Made by a program: the position numbers and the translations under genes. DNA of 7,573 nt, from NCBI GenBank assembly GCA_029240815.1, contig JARDZO010000295.1, positions 1-7,573 of the forward strand, written 5' to 3'. The notes under the pieces were generated by a model. That model had not been told where the DNA came from, ran no database searches, and saw only the letters and a list, made by a program, of their open reading frames with translations. The number at the start of each line of letters is the position of its first letter. The first letter of the stretch is position 1. This document shows, piece after piece, positions 1-5,080 of this stretch. The DNA comes from Brevibacillus sp. Lineage in GTDB: Bacteria; Bacillota; Bacilli; Brevibacillales; Brevibacillaceae.

Positions 1-579
1 GCATTGGCATTCGGGCTGTCTATTGTGGCGATGGCTTATGTCATCGGTCCGATTTCGGGGTGTCATATCAACCCGGCGGTTTCACTCGCCATGCTCATTG
101 GCCGTAAGCTAACGGTTGCCGACTTCGTCGGGTACGTTGCTTCGCAAATCGCAGGTGCTATTGCGGGCTCCGCCATTCTGTACGCCATCATCGTCTCCGC
201 GGGCATGCCCGCGACGGGGCTCGGTCAAAATGGTTTCGGCCCCGGCTATGGGATCGGGATCTCATTGCTGATGGCGGTCATTGTCGAAATCATTTTAACC
301 TTCGTTTTTATTTATACGATCCTGGGCGTGACCTCCACTGCAAGCAATGGAAACGTAACCGGCCTGGTCATCGGACTGACTCTCGCGTTCGTGCATATTC
401 TTGGCATCGCCTTAACGGGAACGTCCGTCAATCCTGCAAGGAGCCTTGGCCCGGCACTATTGCTTGGCGGGCAAGCCTTATCCCAAGTATGGGTGTTTCT
501 TATCGCCCCTCTTGCCGGCTCGGCGCTTGCCGTTGCTGTACACCGGTGGCTGAACAGCCATAAGGGGGAGAAAGCATAA
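1..579 (+). CDS. aqpZ: Aquaporin Z-like water channel (5' truncated by window edge)
   Basis: Membrane channel of the MIP family, expected to conduct water across the cytoplasmic membrane. The reading frame is open from base 1 and ends with TAA at 577-579. Compared with E. coli AqpZ, which I recall well, the first visible codon matches about residue 40, so roughly 39 residues lie outside the window. Both pore asparagine motifs are present: NPA in GCHINPAVS and NPA in TSVNPARS. The four AqpZ selectivity-filter residues (Phe43, His174, Thr183, Arg189) all have counterparts: Phe in ALAFGL, then His, Thr and Arg with exactly the E. coli spacing in the segment from FVHILG to NPARS. This favours a water-specific pore over a glycerol facilitator, which would have Gly and a larger filter. 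Five or so hydrophobic helices remain, with a short basic tail. It is convergent with the next gene and no U-tract terminator is obvious. Confidence 0.93.
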   Translation, partial: ALAFGLSIVAMAYVIGPISGCHINPAVSLAMLIGRKLTVADFVGYVASQIAGAIAGSAILYAIIVSAGMPATGLGQNGFGPGYGIGISLLMAVIVEIILTFVFIYTILGVTSTASNGNVTGLVIGLTLAFVHILGIALTGTSVNPARSLGPALLLGGQALSQVWVFLIAPLAGSALAVAVHRWLNSHKGEKA

Positions 580-631
580 TATTGTAAACCTCCAATTTTC
601 TTTAAGCAATTCATTAGAGCACTTGAATTAC

Positions 632-671
632 CGAAGAGCGGTCGTCGTATAAATTGACAACCGCTTCTTCG
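632..671. terminator. Hairpin between convergent genes, weak terminator candidate
   Basis: An 11-base arm CGAAGAGCGGT (632-642) faces a 12-base arm ACCGCTTCTTCG (660-671), complementary except for one bulged A, with a 17-nt loop. It sits between the 3' ends of the aquaporin gene and the HTH-F1-beta gene, where a bidirectional terminator would be expected. Neither strand has a T-run after the stem, so intrinsic termination is uncertain. The right arm recurs as a 12-bp direct repeat at 757-768. Confidence 0.35.
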
Positions 672-674
672 ACG

Positions 675-1841
675 TTACTGACTTATATTTGTATTCATAA
701 CTTGATGACCCCAAAGATCCGTGCTACGATAAATATGAACATGTTTTTTTCTAAAGACCGCTTCTTCGCCAAGGAGCGGTCTAATTTCCATGATACGCCT
801 GACGTTGTCCAATGTCCCCTGAAGCGTCAACCATTCTCCGGGCTTTTTCGTATAGGGCTCGGCGGTATAAAACGGTTGAGTCAGAAATGCCTCCAGACGT
901 TCTCCGCGATAGTAGGTTTGCACATCCGTTTCGGGTATTTTTTCTACTCCTTGCTTATCGACCAGAAAGCGCAGTTCCCGATAACGACGAAGCAGCTTTT
1001 TGGCCCGCTGCTGAATCATAAGATGCGTTGCCAGCAGCTTTTTGGACCGCTGCTGAATCATAAGATGCGCTGCCTCCAATTGGGCTCCCTCCAAAACCGT
1101 CGATGTGGACGCCAGTGGGTCCACTGCAGGGAAAAATTTGCGAGAGGCCAAATCCACATCAAAGCGAAGAAGCGTATCGAGCGGACCATAGGGAACTTCC
1201 TCGTCCGGCGCGTTGAAGCGGGTGTCGACAAGGGCAACGGTCAAGGGACGGATTCCGGCTTCTTGAAGCCGCTCACGAAGGGCTAATAATTCGCCGGAGA
1301 TGACAATTTCCCGATCGGCACCCAAGATCACATCACATTCTGTGCCCAGCAAAGCTATTTGTTCGGATACTTCGTCAAGGGATTCGCATATAAAATCGGC
1401 TTGAGGCAACACATCTTCCATGCCTTTCTTAATGTTGTACCTGTCCCCGGCATCATACTGGGGTTCCCAGAGAATGGTCTTGTACCCGCGCTGTTTGACC
1501 CGATAGAACAGCTCTGCTAACATAACAAGCTGCCCCACCCCATGCCGGGCCACCAGACCGACGGTACCTCCTCGGACGACAGGCGCCAACAAGTCTAAAA
1601 CTTTTATTCCCGTTTCTATCATGCTTGCCCCACTCCCTCGAATAATCAAGTCGTCGATACTGCAATTCGCCAGAGACGCAAGAATTGCCAGCGTTCGAAC
1701 TTCAGCCCTACCTACAGGAATTTTTCCTGTACACAGATTTGAAACTGTAGCCGGCCTTATACCTGCGGCGCGTGCCGCCGTTGTAAGATTCGGGACACGA
1801 CGTCGCAAAAGCGAGACATTGAGATGCAATTCATCATTCAT
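675..1841 (-). CDS. XRE-type HTH fused to a degenerate F1-ATPase beta-like domain
   Basis: A 388-residue protein. Residues about 17-65 look like a Cro/C1-type helix-turn-helix: AARAAGIRPATVSNL followed by a helical stretch ending CSIDDLI. Residues 75-350 match F1-ATPase beta: IETGIKVLDLLAPVVRGG (75-92), FFPAVDPLASTS (236-247), RYREL (286-290), FLTQPFYTAEPYT (319-331) and PGEW (334-337). The beta-barrel that precedes IETGIK in real beta subunits is replaced by the HTH. The P-loop GGAGVGKT reads ARHGVGQL (98-105): the lysine and threonine are lost and the GER catalytic motif is not seen, so ATP hydrolysis is unlikely although nucleotide binding remains possible. The DELSEED motif is also missing. 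A 14-residue repeat fills 258-285, and the tail after about 352 does not resemble beta. The ATG lies 6 nt after a perfect AAAGGAGGTGA. It is surely not a working ATP synthase subunit; I infer a cytoplasmic DNA-binding regulator, function unknown. Confidence 0.85.
   Translation of the reverse strand: MNDELHLNVSLLRRRVPNLTTAARAAGIRPATVSNLCTGKIPVGRAEVRTLAILASLANCSIDDLIIRGSGASMIETGIKVLDLLAPVVRGGTVGLVARHGVGQLVMLAELFYRVKQRGYKTILWEPQYDAGDRYNIKKGMEDVLPQADFICESLDEVSEQIALLGTECDVILGADREIVISGELLALRERLQEAGIRPLTVALVDTRFNAPDEEVPYGPLDTLLRFDVDLASRKFFPAVDPLASTSTVLEGAQLEAAHLMIQQRSKKLLATHLMIQQRAKKLLRRYRELRFLVDKQGVEKIPETDVQTYYRGERLEAFLTQPFYTAEPYTKKPGEWLTLQGTLDNVRRIMEIRPLLGEEAVFRKKHVHIYRSTDLWGHQVMNTNISQ
755..782. 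repeat. Perfect 8-bp inverted repeat inside the 3' end of the HTH-F1-beta gene
   Basis: AGACCGCT (755-762) and AGCGGTCT (775-782) form an 8-bp stem with a 12-nt loop. It lies in the coding region for residues about 353-363, where similarity to F1-beta stops. The core ACCGCTTCTTCG (757-768) is repeated at 660-671, and a related inverted copy occurs at 632-642. On the - strand it is followed by TTTAG and an A-run rather than a T-run, so it is a poor intrinsic terminator. Confidence 0.6.
991..1074 (-). repeat. 42-bp in-frame tandem duplication
   Basis: Two adjacent 42-bp units, 991-1032 and 1033-1074, agree at 40 of 42 positions; the differences are at 1004/1046 and 1028/1070. In the protein they give AHLMIQQRSKKLLA (258-271) followed by THLMIQQRAKKLLR (272-285), just before RYREL. 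Ordinary F1-beta has one such segment at this point, so the second copy is an insertion of 14 residues, two heptads, in an amphipathic helix. The high nucleotide identity points to a recent event. Confidence 0.95.
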
Positions 1842-1865
1842 ATTTCCTCACCTCCTTTACTTTAT

Positions 1866-1894
1866 ATAGTAATTAAAATTACTCCAAGATGCAA
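1866..1894 (-). promoter_or_regulatory. Candidate promoter of the HTH-F1-beta gene
   Basis: Read on the - strand, TTGCAT (1894-1889) is followed after exactly 17 bases by TACTAT (1871-1866). The matches to the sigma-A consensus are 3/6 and 4/6, so this is a weak promoter by sequence. Its position just upstream of the ribosome binding site at 1848-1858 is suitable. The spacer and -10 region overlap a palindrome. Confidence 0.4.
1868..1883. promoter_or_regulatory. Palindromic operator candidate
   Basis: AGTAATT (1868-1874) and AATTACT (1877-1883) form a perfect inverted repeat with a two-base centre. It covers the spacer and -10 region of the candidate promoter and lies 10 bases upstream of the ribosome binding site at 1848-1858. 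Its size and place fit binding by a dimeric XRE-type HTH protein, which makes autoregulation by the gene it precedes the simplest reading. A/T-rich palindromes also arise by chance, so this is a proposal. Confidence 0.45.
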
Positions 1895-2007
1895 TACGCA
1901 AAGTGGAAAATTTTGAATTTTTCTAAATCATGCAAAATGTTGATTCATCGTCGAAAGTATTCAATCACAAGCATCATTAAAAAATCTTAAAATGGAGGAG
2001 ATATGAA

Positions 2008-2604
2008 ATGGAACCATCGATCAATACAGAACATTATCCGAACCTACTCCAAACCTATGATTGGGGCAACGTAATCTCAAGTTTTGAAGTATGTAACGAT
2101 TTGCCTCCGGAACGACTGGTAAGCAATGTAAATATTGTGCCTTTTATCAACGAGAACTGTGTTTTAATCCGATTGAATAATGGCAAATGGGAAATACCAG
2201 GGGGAACGTTGGAACCAAATGAGGATTACCTCTCCGCCTTAAAACGTGAGCTAATCGAGGAGGCAGGGGCAAGGTTAGTGTCGTCGTTTACGACTTTCGG
2301 AGCGTGGAAATTTATTTCAACAGCAGAGAAACCTTATAAACCCCATTTACCGCATCCACTCTATTATCGCGTTGTCGGGTATGGTGATGTTGAATTAGTG
2401 TCCGCCCCATCGATACCGGAAGATGGCGAAAAAGTCGTAGCGGTTGAGGCAATGACCTTGCAGGAAGCAAGGCAAAACTTTATCCATACCGGAAGGCCGG
2501 ATTTGGCAGAGCTATATGAAATAGCAGACGTTTTTCGAAGGAGGGCTTCAAATGAAGGTGCAAATAGCCGAGCAAGAAGAAAAATCCCCTCCAATTCACA
2601 GTGA
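2008..2604 (+). CDS. Nudix hydrolase
   Basis: A 198-residue Nudix-superfamily enzyme, expected to cleave a nucleoside diphosphate linked to another moiety using divalent metal. The Nudix box is complete at residues 66-88: Gly66, five residues, Glu72, seven residues, then Arg80-Glu81-Leu82, Glu84-Glu85, Gly87 and an aliphatic residue. WEIPGG (61-66) leads into it as usual. About 40 residues precede the beta-grasp core, longer than in minimal Nudix proteins, and the last 25 or so residues are basic and disordered-looking. ATG at 2008 follows GGAGGAG (1994-2000) by 7 nt; the nearby ATG at 2003 is out of frame. It is divergent from the HTH-F1-beta gene with a 166-bp spacer. The substrate cannot be told from sequence; related cytosolic enzymes act on NTPs, ADP-ribose or dinucleotide polyphosphates. 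The extreme C-terminus overlaps a small reading frame with its own ribosome binding site. Confidence 0.9.
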   Translation: MEPSINTEHYPNLLQTYDWGNVISSFEVCNDLPPERLVSNVNIVPFINENCVLIRLNNGKWEIPGGTLEPNEDYLSALKRELIEEAGARLVSSFTTFGAWKFISTAEKPYKPHLPHPLYYRVVGYGDVELVSAPSIPEDGEKVVAVEAMTLQEARQNFIHTGRPDLAELYEIADVFRRRASNEGANSRARRKIPSNSQ

Positions 2605-2608
2605 ATAA
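2552..2608 (+). other. Possible 18-codon ORF or gene remnant overlapping the Nudix 3' end
   Basis: A good ribosome binding site, AAGGAGGG (2538-2545), lies 6 bases before an ATG at 2552. The frame reads MKVQIAEQEEKSPPIHSE and stops at TAA 2606-2608, overlapping the Nudix stop at 2602-2604. The opening resembles the start of many small soluble proteins, including acetyltransferases, so it may be the surviving 5' end of a once-coupled downstream gene. It may instead be a leader-sized peptide or chance. No product is assigned. Confidence 0.25.
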
Positions 2609-2666
2609 TTGATTCTTCCACTGTTTACCGTGAGGGAGCAATACCATTCGATGCTTTTTTAGGTCA

Positions 2667-3101
2667 TTAGGCTTCGTCGTCGTCCCATTCTCCCTCATCC
2701 TCTTCAGGATAGGAGATAATTGCCATTACGCGATCAATAATACTTACGAAAAACTCCGATTCCGGATCAACCCTACCGATCACAATAGCGTTCCTCGCCG
2801 CAAGATCAAAGGTTCTAATATTATTGATCAGGACCGCACCGGTCAATTCCGAAAACTGGTTTTGTGGCGGCAGTGCATGCGTTCCCGGCGTCTCAATTCC
2901 TGGAGGAACCGGAAATTCGAAGGTGTGTCCCCTGATTTGCGTCGTCACCGGAACGGTTAACGCAATCTGGTTTAAAGTAGGATCGATGATTCCGTCTGAT
3001 ATTACAATTGAGGCCCGGTAGCCATTTTGTTCATGGCCTCTGGTCGGGTGATGATTAAACCACACGATGCTACCTCGTTCTACAGTTCCTGTGATCGACA
3101 T
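2667..3101 (-). CDS. mazF: MazF/PemK-family endoribonuclease toxin
   Basis: A 144-residue toxin expected to cleave single-stranded mRNA at short recognition sites when freed from its antitoxin. Conserved MazF features are visible: the opening ERGSIVWF, the HPTRGHEQNGYRASIVI block (18-34) with the catalytic-type Arg29, VPVTTQIRG (50-58) with the active-site-type Thr, and the late INNIRTFD (92-99), matching EQIRTID in Bacillus MazF. The usual RGD near the N-terminus is RGS here. It is longer than the common 110-120 residue MazF because of an insert around 62-82 and a very acidic tail (131-144, EEDEGEWDDDEA). The ATG overlaps the mazE stop as TAATG, so its translation is probably coupled to mazE. 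A PemK-like name would be equally acceptable. Confidence 0.9.
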   Translation of the reverse strand: MSITGTVERGSIVWFNHHPTRGHEQNGYRASIVISDGIIDPTLNQIALTVPVTTQIRGHTFEFPVPPGIETPGTHALPPQNQFSELTGAVLINNIRTFDLAARNAIVIGRVDPESEFFVSIIDRVMAIISYPEEDEGEWDDDEA

Positions 3102-3370
3102 TAAAAAATTTCATCCCCCACCGAATCGTCAATGAGAATCCCTTGTGACATTTCCGGTTTGTTTTTGCCACGCATGGAAAATAACAGCTTGCGCAGCTCC
3201 CGGTTGGATTTGCGCTTTCTCTGAATCGAGGGCTTCAACAATATACCTTGTTCAGGGATCAGTTGAATTTCAACTTTTGAACCCAAACCCAAATGTGCGG
3301 TTTCCAAGAATTCCTGCGGAATGCGGACGCCCATGCTGTTTCCCCATTTCCCAATGGTTGTCGTCGTCAC
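3101..3370 (-). CDS. mazE: MazE-family antitoxin (AbrB/SpoVT-like N-terminus)
   Basis: An 89-residue antitoxin that should bind and block the MazF encoded just downstream and, as a dimer, bind its own operator. TTTTIGKWGNSMGVRIPQEF (2-21) followed by LGLGSKVEIQL is the swapped-hairpin DNA-binding fold typical of MazE. The middle is basic (RKRKSNRELRK, 51-61) and the C-terminus is the toxin-binding tail ending SVGDEIF. I choose the GTG at 3370 because family members begin right before TTTT and because AAAGGA (3380-3385) stands 9 nt upstream. An in-frame ATG at 3412 would add 14 residues with no family support. The TAA stop shares one base with the mazF ATG. Confidence 0.88.
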   Translation of the reverse strand: MTTTTIGKWGNSMGVRIPQEFLETAHLGLGSKVEIQLIPEQGILLKPSIQRKRKSNRELRKLLFSMRGKNKPEMSQGILIDDSVGDEIF

Positions 3371-3421
3371 ATATACCAGTCCTTTCTTGTGGTCTTGAGT
3401 CAAGAATACCACATCCTTCTG

Positions 3422-3450
3422 TTATTGTATATCCAAAGTATATCCAATAA
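3422..3450. promoter_or_regulatory. Repeat-rich mazEF operator candidate
   Basis: Two copies of GTATATCCAA lie at 3427-3436 and 3438-3447, one helical turn apart (11 bp). The same stretch is bracketed by TTATTG (3422-3427) and CAATAA (3445-3450), an inverted pair. On the - strand this gives TATACT and TACAAT -10-like hexamers, about 35-50 bp upstream of the mazE ribosome binding site. Mixed direct and inverted repeats over the promoter are known for mazEF autoregulation in other bacteria; the assignment here is inferred from position and symmetry. Confidence 0.5.
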
Positions 3451-3553
3451 AAACAGAAAAATGATACAAAACGAAAAGTATCCCGAAAAACTGGTGGTCT
3501 GCTATCAACCGTCCTACCACTTATATGGGAAAGCTTCCCGCGATCCATGACCG

Positions 3554-4114
3554 TCAAAAGAAATATCTCTCGTGCCCATTTACAGTGAAAGCATTGAAAC
3601 CTTCTAAACGAAGCAAGGTCTCTTTAATTTTCAAACCTCCCCGAAATCCCGTGAGCGCCTTATTTCTACCGAGTACACGATGGCATGGGACTACAATGGG
3701 AATGGGATTTGCGCCATTTGCCGTCCCGACAGCACGAACGGCTTTGGAATTTCCAATCGTCCGCGCGATATCCGAATAGCTCCGCACTTCTCCATAGGGG
3801 ATGTTAACTAGTGCCCGCCATACGGAGATTTGGAAATCAGTGCCTCGAAAATCAATGGAAAACGTGAATTCTTTTCGATCTCCATCCAAATACTCCTTTA
3901 ATTGCCGGCTATATTCTCTCATAGGATCGATGCCTTGGATGAACTCAGCATTCGGAATCCGCTTCTTGATCTCTCTCTGCAAGTATTCAAACGATTCATG
4001 TGGAAATGTAACATGACATAAGCCGAATGCTGTAGCAGCTAAATAGATCGGTTTGTTATAGAAAACCGAATGGATAAAAGGATTCCAGTATACTTCCGTT
4101 CGTTGTGGATTCAA
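3554..4114 (-). CDS. ogt: Methylated-DNA--protein-cysteine methyltransferase (Ogt/MGMT)
   Basis: Suicidal DNA repair protein that moves the alkyl group from O6-alkylguanine (and O4-alkylthymine) to its own cysteine. At 186 residues it has the standard two-domain layout: a variable N-terminal domain (about 7-85) and the catalytic domain FQISVWRALVNIPYGEV (94-110), SYSDIA (112-117), KAVRAVG (124-130) with the Arg128-type finger at residue 127, NPIPIVVPCHRV (136-147) with the acceptor Cys144, and GFRGGLKIKETLL (156-168). Everything needed for activity appears intact. The start is TTG at 4114: an in-frame TAG lies two codons upstream, no suitable ATG occurs before the domain, and AAGGGGGG stands about 10 nt upstream. 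The DinB-family gene lies 114 bp upstream on the same strand; co-transcription is possible but unproven. Confidence 0.95.
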   Translation of the reverse strand: MNPQRTEVYWNPFIHSVFYNKPIYLAATAFGLCHVTFPHESFEYLQREIKKRIPNAEFIQGIDPMREYSRQLKEYLDGDRKEFTFSIDFRGTDFQISVWRALVNIPYGEVRSYSDIARTIGNSKAVRAVGTANGANPIPIVVPCHRVLGRNKALTGFRGGLKIKETLLRLEGFNAFTVNGHERYFF

Positions 4115-4228
4115 AGCCTAACGCCCCCCTTAATAGAAGCCATTGACTCGCCCCGCAATCGGTTGATGTCAAAAAAATTCGCTTCGCTCGTGGTACGTGG
4201 TACGATTCACCGCCCTGTGTATAGTCAT

Positions 4229-4732
4229 TCATAGCGGCGGCGTTTGTACCCCCATTTGCATCCAACCTTCCCTGGATGGACCATACACCGCAGGTATAGG
4301 TAATCCCGCTTGGCGCATAAGAACCGTAACCTGTCCTCGGTGATGAACAATGTGTTTGATCAATCCCATGAAAATTGTAGCATTAGACTCCATTCTTCCG
4401 AATGCGTGCTTGATTTGCTTTAAAGTATCGTCCGTCCACTGCTCTTTCAGAGCGTTCGTCACATTGGAACTTACAGTTTTAAAGGTTTCAGCGATTTCTT
4501 CCGCAGACGGCACTTCGCCGGAATCGGGCACTTTGTCTACCAACAGTCCAAATTCAGTTAAGTACTCAGGGATGCTCGTTACAAAATGCCACGCAATTCT
4601 TCCCAACGTGCGCCCTTCAAGATATACTTGCTGCCCCAGCGCTTCATTGGTCAAATTTTCCAAAATTTGCTGGGTTAATACGGCTTCATTTTTCCATTCC
4701 GTGATAAAATTCTCAACTGTACTATACATCAT
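4229..4732 (-). CDS. DinB-family metal-binding protein
   Basis: A 167-residue member of the DinB/YfiT-like four-helix-bundle superfamily. These proteins bind a divalent metal with three histidines; some are damage-inducible and others are thiol (bacillithiol or mycothiol) transferases, so the name does not define the reaction. The metal-site pattern is visible: His49 in GRIAWHFVTS and the HxxxH pair His127/His131 in LIKHIVHHRGQ. MRQAGLPIP and YGPSREGW near the C-terminus are typical of Bacillales members. No signal peptide or membrane helix is seen. Two adjacent ATG codons (4732 and 4729) follow GGGAG; the second has the more usual 8-nt spacing, so the first Met may not be used. The gene is upstream of and parallel to ogt. 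Confidence 0.88.
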   Translation of the reverse strand: MMYSTVENFITEWKNEAVLTQQILENLTNEALGQQVYLEGRTLGRIAWHFVTSIPEYLTEFGLLVDKVPDSGEVPSAEEIAETFKTVSSNVTNALKEQWTDDTLKQIKHAFGRMESNATIFMGLIKHIVHHRGQVTVLMRQAGLPIPAVYGPSREGWMQMGVQTPPL

Positions 4733-5080
4733 TTCATCTCCCTATAATTAAATTTCAACGCTGGTTAGTACCGCTTATCGTTTAGTCTAACCTTGTTAAA
4801 ACCAATCATAATCGTTAATAGTGACAGAACTCGTCATAATAATCACAAAGAACCGAACAATATTTATAGGCCTTGTGGAACAAGCCGGTATGTGAAATGT
4901 GGAAGTTCCTAGTCCCATACCATCGCTCGAATTAAATAATGGAATCAAGTTTATCATAGTACAGTACTTGAAAATCCCAAAACTTTAATCACCAAATTTT
5001 CCGCTTTTCTGTCCGTTACTTCAATAGGCTGCCGATCGCCGGCAGCCTCGTGCTATGTGTTTATGAACTAACGTACTCGT
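4733..5080. other. Noncoding stretch between the DinB gene and the MFS gene
   Basis: No convincing gene was found on either strand. It should hold the DinB-gene promoter, but I see no good -35/-10 pair close to the start. GGTTAG (4763-4768) and CTAACC (4787-4792) form a 6-bp inverted repeat with an 18-nt loop. AGTAC-A-GTACT (4958-4968) is a perfect 11-bp palindrome; on the - strand it sits between TTGGGA and TATGAT spaced 16 bases, a promoter-like layout 220 bp from the nearest downstream gene. A strong hairpin lies at 5026-5048. Confidence 0.6.
5026..5048 (-). terminator. Strong hairpin after the MFS gene
   Basis: AGGCTGCCG (5026-5034) and CGGCAGCCT (5040-5048) form a 9-bp G/C-rich stem with a 5-nt loop, 33 bases past the stop of the transporter gene on the - strand. 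The placement is right for an operon terminator. There is no T-run after the stem on either strand, so it may act as a transcript-stabilising hairpin or a factor-assisted terminator. Confidence 0.6.

Noticed and set aside
654..689. TTGACA and TATATT as a + strand promoter
   Set aside because: The spacing is 24 bases, far from 17, and no gene on the + strand follows.
654..1286. Long + strand open frame opposite the HTH-F1-beta gene
   Set aside because: It has no ribosome binding site or family-like sequence and lies antisense to a protein with clear F1-beta motifs; its internal repeat is just the 42-bp duplication read in reverse.
675..1841. Annotation as a functional ATP synthase beta subunit (atpD)
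   Set aside because: The barrel is absent, the Walker A Lys/Thr and DELSEED motif are lost, an HTH is present and there are no neighbouring atp genes.
2594..2606. Palindrome ATTCAC-A-GTGAAT at the Nudix stop codon
   Set aside because: A one-base loop cannot form an RNA hairpin, and no promoter is near for an operator role.
4191..4204. Tandem TGGTACG repeat between the DinB-family and ogt genes
   Set aside because: Only two 7-base copies with no array, arm or promoter context; too short to mean anything.
4864..4923. Short - strand frame resembling a gene start (MVWD, stop, ELPHFTYRLVPQGL) below a promoter-like palindrome
   Set aside because: An internal TAG, no clear ribosome binding site and no recognisable family; it could be a decayed gene but chance is as likely.
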